Assembly: GCF_020097815.1 (NCBI RefSeq)
Contig: NZ_CP083663.1
Location: 434,001-498,000, forward strand
Source of the DNA: Haloprofundus salinisoli
Lineage (GTDB): Archaea; Halobacteriota; Halobacteria; Halobacteriales; Haloferacaceae
DNA: 64,000 nucleotides
Direction: 5' to 3'
The notes under the pieces are model-generated. The model was given only the letters and a program-made list of their open reading frames with translations, did not search any database and was not told the origin of the DNA. Shown one piece after another: positions 40,471-48,723 of the stretch. A program made the translations under genes and the position numbers. Numbering within the stretch: position 1 is the stretch's first letter; every line of letters starts with the position of its first letter.

Positions 40471-41529
40471 TCAGAGGTACGGCGCGATGCCGAGCGCCTG
40501 CACCAGCGAGACGCCCGCGAGCAGCGACCCGAGGAGGTAACCCCCGATGGCCCCGCCGTTAAGAAGCGGCAGCCCGGCGTGGGCGCGACCTTTCGCGACG
40601 GCCCACATCAGCACGCCCAGACCCAGGAACGTGCCGACCATCGCCGAAAGCGCCGGGAGGTTGAGCGCGGGGATCGCGCCGACACCGAGCGCCGCCGCGG
40701 GCGAGAAGAAGGCCGCGCTGGCGACGAGCACCGTCGGCATCACCGCGTCGCCGAGACCGATGAAGAACGCGTCGCGTCCGGCGTCGTCGGGGGCGCTCTC
40801 CTCGGATTCCGCACCATCGCCGTCGGCGACGGGCGTCGGCTCCTCGCCGTTCTCGCGCTCGCCGTCGCCGCCCTCGTCCTCCTCGTTCTCGTGAACGTCG
40901 CTCGCGCCCGAGAAGTCGTCGTCGAGAAGCGAGTACGAAAGCGAGAGCGGAATCACCAGCACGACCGGAACTCGCAAATCCATCACGCCCTCGGCGAGAC
41001 TGAGCATGTGTTTGGTGCCGTAGACGCTGATGGCGTCGTAGACGGCCAACACGGCGAGAAGGACGATAGCCGGGAGGACGCCGAAGCTGATGCCGAACAG
41101 GCCGGCCGCACCCGCGCCCATCACCACTCCCGCGGTGTCGACAACGTACCACTCGGGATAGAAATACAACGCCAGCGAGACGCCGGCGGCGAGCGCCAGC
41201 GAGAGGAGTTCGACGTAGCCCCAACCGGTTTCGACGACGAAGACGGGCGGGACGATGGCGCTGAACACGTACCACGAGAGCAGGCCGCTGCTGAACAGCA
41301 CGACGGCGCGAACCGTCCACGCGGCGTCGTAGCGGAAGGCCAGAAGCATCGCGGCGGTGGCGACCAGAATCGCGCCGATGTAGACGAAACTGTTCGTCGG
41401 GTCGGAGGGGTTCTCCACGGCCTGATAGCCGGCCGCTTCGAACGTCGGGACGAGCGCGAGCGCTCCGAGTTGGACGAGGAGGAAGATGAGCGCGGCCAGG
41501 GCGGTGCCGCGGAACATGCGAGGGTCCAT
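40471..41529 (-). CDS. Presenilin/signal-peptide-peptidase-like intramembrane aspartyl protease
   Basis: A 352-residue membrane protein. The two catalytic aspartates are in AVYDAISVYG (YD, 164-165) and FIGLGDAVMP (GLGD, Asp261), and a relaxed PAL-type motif GLPLLNGG follows at 319-326. Eight to nine hydrophobic helices fit the family. Between the catalytic helices lies a highly acidic cytoplasmic loop of about 45 residues (206-250). Archaeal relatives (PSH) cleave membrane-anchored peptides. Start at MDPRMFRG; MFRG (41517) is also possible. Confidence 0.88.
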   Translation of the reverse strand: MDPRMFRGTALAALIFLLVQLGALALVPTFEAAGYQAVENPSDPTNSFVYIGAILVATAAMLLAFRYDAAWTVRAVVLFSSGLLSWYVFSAIVPPVFVVETGWGYVELLSLALAAGVSLALYFYPEWYVVDTAGVVMGAGAAGLFGISFGVLPAIVLLAVLAVYDAISVYGTKHMLSLAEGVMDLRVPVVLVIPLSLSYSLLDDDFSGASDVHENEEDEGGDGERENGEEPTPVADGDGAESEESAPDDAGRDAFFIGLGDAVMPTVLVASAAFFSPAAALGVGAIPALNLPALSAMVGTFLGLGVLMWAVAKGRAHAGLPLLNGGAIGGYLLGSLLAGVSLVQALGIAPYL

Positions 41530-41639
41530 CGACGACCGGTTCGCACGCGGATGGTTTGGTGGTTCCGCTTGGCGGCGAGAGAGCGACCGGTCGAGAAGTG
41601 AGCGGCGGGTGACCGGTCGAGAGACGAGACGGAACGAGG

Positions 41640-41867
41640 CTATCGCGCGTAGAGCTTCGTGCCGACCATCGACGGGAGCTTCGCGCGGTCCTTCGGCGTC
41701 ACCGCGACGTACGGGGCGTCGACGGGGCCGAACACGTCGACGATGCGGCCCGCCGACGAGAGGCTCTCGTCGACGACGCTGGTGCCGATTCGCGGGTCCT
41801 CGTCGCCCTCCCAGCGGACGATCGCGAGTCCCTGTGCCGTCCGGGAGACGGTGCCGACGCGCCGCAT
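41640..41867 (-). CDS. gar1: H/ACA RNA-protein complex subunit Gar1
   Basis: A 75-residue beta-barrel protein of the box H/ACA ribonucleoprotein that guides pseudouridylation. Typical run: VGTVSRTAQGLAIVRWEG, then SAGRIVDVFGPVDAPYVAVT. It overlaps the SRP19 stop by one base, an arrangement I recall from other haloarchaea. Length fits the family core. Confidence 0.9.
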   Translation of the reverse strand: MRRVGTVSRTAQGLAIVRWEGDEDPRIGTSVVDESLSSAGRIVDVFGPVDAPYVAVTPKDRAKLPSMVGTKLYAR

Positions 41868-42145
41868 CAGTCGCGGAGGATGCCGACGTAGGCGGCGACG
41901 GCTTGCACGAGGTCGTTCTTGGTGGCGTCGTCGGCACCCTGCACGAGGACGCAGCCGCGGGTCTCGTACTCCCGGGAGTACGTCTTGTCGCGCTCGATGA
42001 CGGCGTCGTAGCCGACCTGCTGGACGGCTTTTGCGATCTCGTCGACAGTCGGATTCTCGACGGCGGCCTTCAGCGGGACGCGTCGCCCCTTCGAGCGGGT
42101 CTTCTCGGCGTCGAGATAGGCGGGCCAGATGACGTTTTCGACCAT
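41867..42145 (-). CDS. srp19: Signal recognition particle subunit SRP19
   Basis: A 92-residue protein that binds 7S RNA and primes SRP54 loading. The opening [20 protein letters not shown] is diagnostic, followed by [15 protein letters not shown]. It is translationally coupled to gar1. The 7S RNA itself is not recognised in the window. Confidence 0.93.
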   Translation of the reverse strand: MVENVIWPAYLDAEKTRSKGRRVPLKAAVENPTVDEIAKAVQQVGYDAVIERDKTYSREYETRGCVLVQGADDATKNDLVQAVAAYVGILRD

Positions 42146-42219
42146 AATCGGAGTGGACGCGCCGGCGAAAAGACGGTTGTGGTCGCCGGTCGCGGTCTGA
42201 CGGTCGGGAGTCGGTCCGG

Positions 42220-43431
42220 TTAGCGACGCCGCATCGACAGCGCGACGGCGACTAAGGCGGCGACGGCGACGGTCACGCCGAAGCCGGGTCCGGTGGTGTC
42301 GGTCGAGTCGGCGTCGGTCGACTCGGTGTCCGTCTCACCGCCGTCGGTGACGGCGGGCGCTTCGGTTTCGGTTTCCTCATCGGTCTGCGTCGTCTCGGTC
42401 GATGCCGAGGAGTCGTCGTCGCTCTCATTGGCGGTCGTACTCGCGTTCGCCCGGAACTCCGCGCGAGAGACGAACGCCGCGTCGGCGTCGGGGTGGAAGC
42501 CTTCGGTCATGTTCTGCACCGCGTAGACGACGCTCCGCGGCGCGGGTTGGTTGAGGTAGTTCTGGTCGACGACGACGTACCGCTGGTTCTCACCGGCGGC
42601 CGTGCTGGCGTACGGTTCCGTCGTCACGTACTGCTGGCCGGCGGCCTCCGTCTGGACGAGCAGTATCTCGGGGTTCGCCTCGACGACGACCTCGTCGCTC
42701 ACTTGCGGGTAGCCGCTCAGTCCTCGCTCGGCGGCGACGTTCGACCCGCCGGAGGCGTTAATCATCGCGCTGATGAACGTGTTGCCGCCGGCGACGTAGC
42801 CGCCGCCGAGCGGGTAGAGCACGGAGGGTCGTTCGGCGTCGGTCGTCGCGTTCTCGGCGGCGTCGACGTTCTGGGTCATCCACGCGTTCGCCTCGGCCGC
42901 GCCCTCGCAGTTCCCGGTGAGTTGGCCGATGAGCGTCGTCTTCTCGCGGATGTCCTCGACGGTCGTCGCCTCGGACATGTAGAACACCGTCTGCCCGGAG
43001 TTGCGAAGCGCCTCGACGGTCTCGACGGGCGTCGCGTTCGGCGCGAGCACGAGGTCGGGGTTCGTGCCGACGACCTTCTCGTTGTTCACGCCGAAGCCGG
43101 CGGCGGAGACGTTCGTCCGACTCTCCGCGCCGTCGAGGTAGAACGCGAACTGCGAGACGCCGACGACCTGGTCCTCGCCGCCGATCTCCCACATCGTCTG
43201 GGCGGCGCTGGGGTTGAGCGTCGTCACGCGCTCGGGTCGTTCTTCTATCGTTACTTCGGTTCCCGTCGCGTCGGTCGCGGTGAAGGGGAACGCGCAGTCG
43301 GCTTGCACCGCCGGAGAGACGCCGTGGTGAGTGTCTGCGGTGCCGACGCCCGTCAAAGGTGTCGCCGCCGCGGGTGCGACGAGCGAGAGGACGACGAGCG
43401 TCGTGAGAATCGCGGATACTGTCTGTCGCAT
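42220..43431 (-). CDS. btuF: Cobalamin-type ABC transporter binding protein with PGF-CTERM anchor
   Basis: A 403-residue extracellular binding protein of the BtuF/FepB class ([33 protein letters not shown]). It has a Sec signal peptide ([20 protein letters not shown]) and no lipobox. After the domain comes a Thr/Glu/Asp-rich stalk (about 335-375) and a PGF-CTERM tail, [17 protein letters not shown] then basic residues. The archaeosortase gene in this window would process it. Divergent from btuCD across 64 bases. Cobalamin is inferred from the gene arrangement; a siderophore is the alternative. Confidence 0.88.
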   Translation of the reverse strand: MRQTVSAILTTLVVLSLVAPAAATPLTGVGTADTHHGVSPAVQADCAFPFTATDATGTEVTIEERPERVTTLNPSAAQTMWEIGGEDQVVGVSQFAFYLDGAESRTNVSAAGFGVNNEKVVGTNPDLVLAPNATPVETVEALRNSGQTVFYMSEATTVEDIREKTTLIGQLTGNCEGAAEANAWMTQNVDAAENATTDAERPSVLYPLGGGYVAGGNTFISAMINASGGSNVAAERGLSGYPQVSDEVVVEANPEILLVQTEAAGQQYVTTEPYASTAAGENQRYVVVDQNYLNQPAPRSVVYAVQNMTEGFHPDADAAFVSRAEFRANASTTANESDDDSSASTETTQTDEETETEAPAVTDGGETDTESTDADSTDTTGPGFGVTVAVAALVAVALSMRRR

Positions 43432-43495
43432 CGTACGGAGGACGAACCACTAATCCAATAAGTATTTGTCTAATGCAACCAGGCTTTCGTAACAG
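43432..43495. promoter_or_regulatory. Divergent promoter region btuF / btuCD
   Basis: Only 64 bases separate the two starts. A shared AT-rich core (AATAAGTATTTG, 43458-43469) sits about 27 bases from each start, so one regulator could control both directions. No cobalamin riboswitch-like structure can fit. Confidence 0.5.
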
Positions 43496-44590
43496 ATGCG
43501 TACTGCGACACGCGCGGGCCTCTGGTCCGGCGCTCTCTCCTGTGTTCTGGTGGTCGTCGTCCTCGTGAGCGCCGGTATCGGCCCGGTCGCGATCACGCCG
43601 GCGACGGTCACAAAAGCGACGCTCAACGCCGTCGCCGTTCCCGCGTCGCTCTCGTTCGAGCAGTCGACGGTCGCCGGCGTCGCCGTTCCGACGCCCGCCG
43701 TCGGCTATGCTCATCCCTTCTCGTTTCCCGTCGAGGGCCCCCACCAGGTCATCGTGACGACGATTCGACTCCCGCGCATCCTGCTCGGGGCCGTCGTCGG
43801 CTTCGCGCTGGCGACGGCGGGCGTCGTCATGCAGGGTTTTTTCCGGAATCCGATGGCCGACCCCTCTATCATCGGCGTCTCCTCGGGTGCGGCCGTCGGT
43901 GCCGTCGCGTTTCTCGTCGCGCCGTTCGCGCTCCCGTTCGGCATCGGCCTGCAGGGGGCGGCGTTTCTCGGCGCGCTTCTCACGGCGTTCGGCGTCTACC
44001 TCATCGCCAGCGAAAACGGGAAGACACCCGTCGCCACCCTTCTTCTCGCGGGCGTCGCAGTCCAGACGTTTCTCGGCGCGGTCATCTCGTTCATGCTCCT
44101 GCACAGCGGCGAGAGCCTCCGACAGGTCGTCTACTGGCTGATGGGCCACCTCGACAACGCCTCGTGGGGTGACGTCGGCGTCGCGGCGCTCGTCGTTCCG
44201 CCGCTGTTTCTCCTGCTGCTCGCCTACGGTCGAGACCTGAACGTTCTCCTCCTCGGCGAGGAGGACGCCCACAGCCTCGGTATCGAAGTCGAGCGGACCA
44301 AACGCGTCCTCCTGGCGGTGTCGAGTCTCGTCACCGCGGCGGCCGTCGCCGTCTCCGGGGTTATCGGCTTCGTCGGCCTCATCGTCCCGCACGTGATGCG
44401 CCTCGTCGTCGGCCCGGACCACCGGGTTCTGTTGCCGACGAGCGCGCTCGCGGGCGCGGCGTTTCTCGTCGCTACCGATACGCTCGCCCGGTCGGGAACC
44501 GCAGAATTGCCGGTCGGCGTCGTCACCGCGGCGCTGGGCGCGCCCTTCTTCCTCTATCTGCTGCGGACGCAGGAGGTGCGCTCGCTGTGA
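43496..44590 (+). CDS. btuC: Cobalamin-type ABC transporter permease
   Basis: A 364-residue permease of the FecCD/BtuC family with about ten helices. Family blocks: [74 protein letters not shown]. The stop overlaps the btuD start in a GTGA junction, so permease and ATPase are coupled. Confidence 0.92.
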   Translation: MRTATRAGLWSGALSCVLVVVVLVSAGIGPVAITPATVTKATLNAVAVPASLSFEQSTVAGVAVPTPAVGYAHPFSFPVEGPHQVIVTTIRLPRILLGAVVGFALATAGVVMQGFFRNPMADPSIIGVSSGAAVGAVAFLVAPFALPFGIGLQGAAFLGALLTAFGVYLIASENGKTPVATLLLAGVAVQTFLGAVISFMLLHSGESLRQVVYWLMGHLDNASWGDVGVAALVVPPLFLLLLAYGRDLNVLLLGEEDAHSLGIEVERTKRVLLAVSSLVTAAAVAVSGVIGFVGLIVPHVMRLVVGPDHRVLLPTSALAGAAFLVATDTLARSGTAELPVGVVTAALGAPFFLYLLRTQEVRSL

Positions 44591-45927
44591 GCGACCGAAA
44601 CGGTGAGGAGAAGGCGACTGCCATCCGCGTCGACGACCTCGCGGTCGAACTCGGCGGCGTCTCCGTCCTCGACGGGGTGGACGCGACGGTCGAACGCGGC
44701 ACGTTCGTCGGTCTCGTGGGGCCGAACGGCGCGGGGAAGACGACGCTGCTTCGCTCGCTGTCGGGGCTGATTCGACCCGACCGGGGGGCGGTCACCGTCG
44801 ACGGCGTCCCCATCGCGGGTCGGTCGTCGAAGGAGGTCAGTCGACTCGTGGCGACGGTTCCCCAGGACACCTCGCTGTCGTTCGACTTCGACGTGCGCGA
44901 GACGGTCGCCATGGGTCGCTCGCCGCATCTCGGCCGGTTCGAGCGCTTCGGCCCCGAGGACGAACGCGCCGTCGACGACGCGATGGCCCGCACGGCGGTC
45001 ACGGAGTTCGCCGACCGGTCGGTGACCGCGGTCAGCGGCGGCGAACGTCAGCGGGTGCTCCTCGCGCGGGCGCTGGCGCAGGACGCACCCGTGCTCCTGC
45101 TCGACGAACCGACCGCGAGCCTCGACATCAACCACCAGGTGCGGACGCTCGAACTCGTCCGCGACCTCGTGGCGAGCGGGAAGACGGTCGTCGCGGCCAT
45201 CCACGACCTCAACCTCGCGGCGCACTACTGCGACGAACTCCTGCTTCTGGGCGACGGCCGGGTGCTGGCCGCCGGCGACCCCGAGGCGGTGCTCACCGAA
45301 GCGAACTTGGAGACCGCCTTCAGGGCCAACGCCGTCGTCTCCCGGCATCCGGTGACGGGCTCTGTGTACGTGACGGCGCTGCCCGACGACCCCCGCCGCG
45401 ACCGCGGCGACGAGGGCCGCGTCCACGTCGTCGGCGGCGGCGGGAGCGCCGCCCGTCTCCTCTATCTCCTCGACGCCGCGGGCTACGAGGTGTCGGTCGG
45501 CGCGCTCAACGAAGGTGACTCCGACACCGAAACGGCCCACAGTCTCGGACTGGACGCGGTGACGGTGCGACCCTTCGCGGCCGTCGACGGCGAGGCGCGC
45601 GCGGAAGTCGAATCTCGCATCCGCGAGGCCGACGTGACCGTCGTCGCCGACGTGGAAGTCGGCGAGGGTAACCGGGCGAACCTCGAAGCGGTTCGCGCCG
45701 CGTCGTCGGTCGTCCTCGTCGAGGAGCGACCGTTCGAAGAGCGGAACTACTCAGGGACCGACGCCGCCGAGACGTACGCCGAACTCCGAGAGCGGGCGAC
45801 GGTGGTCTCGCCGAGTCGCGTCGTCGGTGCGGTCGCCGCCGCGGTCGACGAGGGGCGGGAGGCGACGGACGCCACCCGGTCCGCTCAGTCCTCGTCGCCG
45901 TCTCGCTCCTCCGACCAGCGGTCGTAG
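44587..45927 (+). CDS. btuD: Cobalamin-type ABC transporter ATPase with C-terminal extra domain
   Basis: A 446-residue ATPase. The ABC domain spans residues 12-255: Walker [10 protein letters not shown] (45-53), signature VSGGERQR, and Walker [13 protein letters not shown]. An extra C-terminal region (about 275-430) begins [20 protein letters not shown] and looks like a Rossmann-type alpha/beta domain, absent from E. coli BtuD (249 residues). It may sense or bind a cofactor. The last 43 bases overlap the convergent small gene. Confidence 0.9.
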   Translation: MSDRNGEEKATAIRVDDLAVELGGVSVLDGVDATVERGTFVGLVGPNGAGKTTLLRSLSGLIRPDRGAVTVDGVPIAGRSSKEVSRLVATVPQDTSLSFDFDVRETVAMGRSPHLGRFERFGPEDERAVDDAMARTAVTEFADRSVTAVSGGERQRVLLARALAQDAPVLLLDEPTASLDINHQVRTLELVRDLVASGKTVVAAIHDLNLAAHYCDELLLLGDGRVLAAGDPEAVLTEANLETAFRANAVVSRHPVTGSVYVTALPDDPRRDRGDEGRVHVVGGGGSAARLLYLLDAAGYEVSVGALNEGDSDTETAHSLGLDAVTVRPFAAVDGEARAEVESRIREADVTVVADVEVGEGNRANLEAVRAASSVVLVEERPFEERNYSGTDAAETYAELRERATVVSPSRVVGAVAAAVDEGREATDATRSAQSSSPSRSSDQRS

Positions 45928-46178
45928 AGCGCGTCGCCGACGACGGAACCGACGATGCCGGGGAGCAGAAACAGCGACCCGAGGAAGACGGCGGCGATAC
46001 TCAGCCAACGCGAGTACGGCTCCGTCGGCGGCCACAGCAGCGGCATCCACCGGACGACGAACTCCCAGAAGACGGCGATGAGCAGAAACGAGAGCACGGT
46101 CGTACAGCCGAGACGGACGGCGAGGCGTCTCGCGGACGGTCCCGGCTGGGGTTCGGGGAACTCGAAATCGTCGGCCAC
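45885..46178 (-). CDS. Small two-helix membrane protein
   Basis: A 97-residue protein with helices TTVLSFLLIAVFWEFVVRWM and LSIAAVFLGSLFLLPGIVGSVVG and acidic ends. The GTG start at 46178 is chosen because a strong TATA box is 26 bases upstream; an upstream ATG at 46262 would lie before that promoter. Function unknown. Its end overlaps the end of btuD on the other strand. Confidence 0.72.
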   Translation of the reverse strand: MADDFEFPEPQPGPSARRLAVRLGCTTVLSFLLIAVFWEFVVRWMPLLWPPTEPYSRWLSIAAVFLGSLFLLPGIVGSVVGDALYDRWSEERDGDED

Positions 46179-46198
46179 AGTCGCAGTTCGTGTGCGAC

Positions 46199-46208
46199 CG
46201 ATATAACC
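46199..46208 (-). promoter_or_regulatory. TATA box deciding the GTG start at 46178
   Basis: GGTTATATCG on the minus strand, centred 26 bases before GTG 46178. Confidence 0.65.
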
Positions 46209-46260
46209 GACACGCGAAGCGTCAGCCTTACTCGCCGCCGGAGCGACGCTCTCGACAGAC

Positions 46261-47286
46261 ATGACGGTGCCCTGCGTACGCGTGCCCGCCTCCGCGGGCG
46301 AGGAGACCCGACAGGCGCTCGTCGAGGCGGGGGTTGTCGACCACGGTCACGACATCGTCGCCGACGACGGCGTCCTCTTCATCCCCGTGACCGACCCGAC
46401 GGGCGTCCCGGCGGAGTACGAGGTGGTCGACCGCGACGTCCCCACCCGACGACAGCAGCGAACGCCCGCGGATATCCTGGGCTTCGAACCCTCCTACGAG
46501 CGACTCGGCGACATCGTCATCCTCGACGAGGACGACCCCGAACGCGCCCGCGAGATCGCCGACGCGGTGAGGGACTCCGACGTACGCGCGAAGACGGTGG
46601 TCAACCGCGCCTCGAAGATTCGGGGCGAACTCCGCGTCCGCGACTGGGACGTTCTCTCCGGGAGCGTCCCCGACGGACCCTCGGGAGGCAGCGAGACGGA
46701 GTCTCGCCCGCGAACCGAGACGGTCCACCGCGAGTACGGCTACGAGTTCCTCCTCGACATTTCGACGGTGTACTTCTCGCCGCGACTGGCGACCGAACGC
46801 CACCGCGTCGTCGAACAGGTCGAACCGGGCGAACGCGTGTTCGACATGTTCGCCGGAGTGGGGCCGTTCGCAGTTCCGTTCGCCGACGCGGGCGCAGACG
46901 TCGTCGCCGCCGACCTGAACGAAGCGGCCGTCGAGTATCTCCGCGAGAACGCGAGCCGAAACGGGGTTTCGGAGCGCCTCACGGCGATTCAGGGAGACGT
47001 CCGCGAGGTCGGACGCGAGTACGAAAACTGGGCCGACCGCATCGTGATGAATCTCCCGCACAGCGCCGGCGAGTTCCTCGACACCGCCGTCGCCGTCGCG
47101 GGCGACGACTGCGTCATCCACTACTACGATATCCAGCACGAGGACGACCCCTTCGGTCCCGGCGAGCGGGCGATTCGCGCCGCCGCCGCGCCCGAGTACG
47201 AGGTGACCGTGCTGAACGAGCGCGTCGTCCGCTCGTACGCGCCCCACGAGTACAACGTCTGTCTGGACGTTCGGCTCTCCCGCTAA
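46261..47286 (+). CDS. trm5: tRNA (guanine-N1)-methyltransferase Trm5 type
   Basis: A 341-residue SAM methyltransferase modifying G37 of tRNA. N-terminal Trm5 domains (CVRVPASAGEETRQALVEAG; PTRRQQRTPADILGFEPSYE), motif I VFDMFAGVGPFAVPFA, and the substrate motif NLPHSAGEFL are present. An acidic/Ser insert (about 140-155) is a haloarchaeal touch. It lies directly upstream of a tRNA gene, probably by chance. Archaeal Trm5 variants can also act in wyosine synthesis. Confidence 0.9.
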   Translation: MTVPCVRVPASAGEETRQALVEAGVVDHGHDIVADDGVLFIPVTDPTGVPAEYEVVDRDVPTRRQQRTPADILGFEPSYERLGDIVILDEDDPERAREIADAVRDSDVRAKTVVNRASKIRGELRVRDWDVLSGSVPDGPSGGSETESRPRTETVHREYGYEFLLDISTVYFSPRLATERHRVVEQVEPGERVFDMFAGVGPFAVPFADAGADVVAADLNEAAVEYLRENASRNGVSERLTAIQGDVREVGREYENWADRIVMNLPHSAGEFLDTAVAVAGDDCVIHYYDIQHEDDPFGPGERAIRAAAAPEYEVTVLNERVVRSYAPHEYNVCLDVRLSR

Positions 47287-47381
47287 TCGCTCGCGGTGAC
47301 TGCGCTTCTGTCTGGCACGCGGCGTCTCGTTTCGGAACCCTTATTGGCCCGATGGCGGTACGTTGAGGTGCGCGATACCGC

Positions 47382-47454
47382 GCCGGTGTAGCTCAGCTGG
47401 CAGAGCGATTCCTTCGTAAGGAATAGGCCGAGGGTTCAAATCCCTCCACCGGCT
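47382..47454 (+). tRNA. tRNA-Thr (anticodon CGT)
   Basis: A full cloverleaf: acceptor GCCGGTG pairs with CACCGGC, D arm GCTC...GAGC, anticodon stem ATTCC/GGAAT with loop TTCGTAA (anticodon CGT, reads ACG), T arm GAGGG-TTCAAAT-CCCTC, discriminator T. CCA is not encoded and no intron is seen. A TATA-like CCCTTATTGG lies about 40 bases upstream and a short T-rich stretch (CTCTTTCT) follows. Its 3' end is partly repeated downstream. Confidence 0.95.
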
Positions 47455-47490
47455 CTTTCTGCGACGAACTTCGTGAGGAGCGAAGCGACC

Positions 47491-47514
47491 CGCGAGGGAT
47501 TCGAATCATGGAGC
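47491..47514 (+). repeat. Degenerate copy of tRNA-Thr 3' end (B)
   Basis: CGAGGGATTCGAATC followed by a short GC-rich end resembles the tRNA T arm CGAGGGTTCAAATCC. The match is weaker than copy C but in the same orientation. Confidence 0.4.
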
Positions 47515-47531
47515 GGCTTCGCTCCGACCGT

Positions 47532-47554
47532 GGTTCAACTCCTTCCGCCGGTCT
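47532..47554 (+). repeat. Degenerate copy of tRNA-Thr 3' end (C)
   Basis: GGTTCAACTCCTTCCGCCGG matches GGTTCAAATCCCTCCACCGG (tRNA, 47433 onward) with three mismatches, 99 bases downstream, same strand. It looks like an old attachment-site duplication from integration at the tRNA. Confidence 0.6.
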
Positions 47555-47652
47555 GCGCTGCGCGTACAGTTACACTGAGAACCGTAGTGTCTCTGTATAT
47601 CGCTTCTTCTCCGGAGAACCCCCGTGTAGTTGAGTTTCGCCATGATATTGCC

Positions 47653-47746
47653 GCCACCAGGTAATGGCGACCGTCAAAAGAAGTCTGCCCGTGTGCCTAA
47701 TACGGGGCAGACCCCTTTCTCGGAGTCGCCACCTATGAGACAATAG
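47653..47746 (+). pseudogene. Decayed duplicate of the HalOD1 gene start and promoter
   Basis: GCCACCAGG (47653) and TGTGCCTAATACGGG (47692-47706) recur at 48072 and 48113-48127 with nearly the same spacing. Read from GTG 47693, the remnant encodes MPNTGQTPFSESPPMRQ-stop against MPTTGKIPQ in the intact gene. So this is a broken paralogue of 17 codons with its promoter region; the TATA part is degenerated. Confidence 0.55.
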
Positions 47747-48080
47747 CCAGACTATAAGCACTCATCGGATAATCTAAAAATCAATCTATAATTCGGTGAG
47801 AACGGCGTGTCTCTCCCGAGGTCAAAGCGGTTCGAGACACTTTCGGGTCTCGTCACCGAGCGAATCAGCGATTCGCGAGGTTTGCGAACGCGGTTCGCCC
47901 GATCACCGACGAACTTCCGTCTTCCAAACGACCCCAAAGACACTCGCCTTGCTTCTCTGTAGATGGCCGCGTTCGGTGAGAACTGCAGTGAGTTTGAGAC
48001 TGAAAACGCCCAGTCGGTGAATGGCCCCCTGTTCACCCCCGATCGCGGTTGGCATGTTTGTAGCTAACGTGGCCACCAGG

Positions 48081-48091
48081 CAATTTATCAT
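48081..48091 (+). promoter_or_regulatory. TATA box of the HalOD1 gene
   Basis: CAATTTATCAT centred 28 bases before GTG 48114, which decides the start. Confidence 0.55.
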
Positions 48092-48113
48092 GCCCACGAT
48101 CATACAATCTTAT

Positions 48114-48464
48114 GTGCCTACTACGGGTAAAATTCCACAAAAAATCACGTCGCCCGGCGTCAGCGTCCCGACATACGCGATAGACATAACAGAAACGATG
48201 GCCGATCAGGACACTTCCACGGCTATCATCATGTCAATCGCGGCCATCGAAGGACGCGACCCGCTCGACCTCGACCCGATGTTCGGTGATATCGAGACCG
48301 ATTCGCTGAACATGCTGTTCAACTCCCCATCGAACAATCTGTACGTCGAATTCACCACGAACGGATGGAACGTGCAACTACACGGCTCGGGTGAGGCCAT
48401 TTTCGAGCGTCAGATCTCTCTGTCTGAGGCTTCCGAGTTGAACTCCGAGAAATCGACTGCGTAG
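48114..48464 (+). CDS. HalOD1 output-domain protein
   Basis: A 116-residue protein made of a polar lead (about 40 residues) and one HalOD1 domain: TSTAIIMSIAAIEGRDPLDL, DPMFGDIETDSLNMLF, then VEFTTNGWNVQLHGSGEAIF. HalOD1 is a haloarchaea-specific domain thought to be an output or partner module in signalling. The GTG start gives MPTTGKIPQK and is supported by the TATA box; ATG 48198 would cut the lead. A decayed copy lies 420 bases upstream, so the locus has seen duplication. Confidence 0.75.
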   Translation: MPTTGKIPQKITSPGVSVPTYAIDITETMADQDTSTAIIMSIAAIEGRDPLDLDPMFGDIETDSLNMLFNSPSNNLYVEFTTNGWNVQLHGSGEAIFERQISLSEASELNSEKSTA

Positions 48465-48537
48465 CAACACCGCTGACGAAGTTATTTTGGTATTTCGGTG
48501 GAACAACTCTCGGTTCGGAAAATAGTTACTAGGTCGA

Positions 48538-48723
48538 CTACTGTTGCGATTTGCGGTCTCTTCGTCGGGCATCGACTAACCGCTGGAGCCACGCGATCTG
48601 TTCGCCGCTGATTCCGTCTTCGACTCTGGTTTGTGGGGGTTTCCCGAGTTTGAGTTCTTCACTCGGTCGTCGAGGGTGTCTTTTTGTGCGGCTTGGTTCT
48701 CGACGAGGTGCAGTCTCCCTCAT
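48538..48723 (-). CDS. Small basic protein, function unknown (tentative)
   Basis: A 61-residue ORF rich in Arg and Lys, unlike the acidic haloarchaeal norm; ends GEQIAWLQRLVDARRRDRKS. Its ATG lies about 30 bases after a TATA-like ATCTTTATTTTC on the minus strand (48749-48760), at leaderless distance. The basic composition could mean nucleic-acid binding, or a chance frame. It lies in the accessory-like stretch. Confidence 0.4.
   Translation of the reverse strand: MRETAPRREPSRTKRHPRRPSEELKLGKPPQTRVEDGISGEQIAWLQRLVDARRRDRKSQQ

Larger units (their letters stand above)
47455..48113. other. Accessory-like non-coding region downstream of tRNA-Thr
   Basis: Lower GC than the rest of the window, with no convincing intact gene. 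It contains two degenerate copies of the tRNA 3' end, a decayed HalOD1 start, and about 300 bases (47760-48060) in which the possible reading frames do not look like protein. It ends at the TATA box of the HalOD1 gene. Confidence 0.55.

Noticed and set aside
43432-43495. Possible cobalamin riboswitch before btuC or btuF
   Set aside because: The 64-base gap is far too short for the known cobalamin riboswitch fold, and both mRNAs appear nearly leaderless.
47752-48103. Several 60-95 codon frames downstream of tRNA-Thr
   Set aside because: They overlap one another, lack promoters at leaderless distance and show no domain; treated as non-coding.
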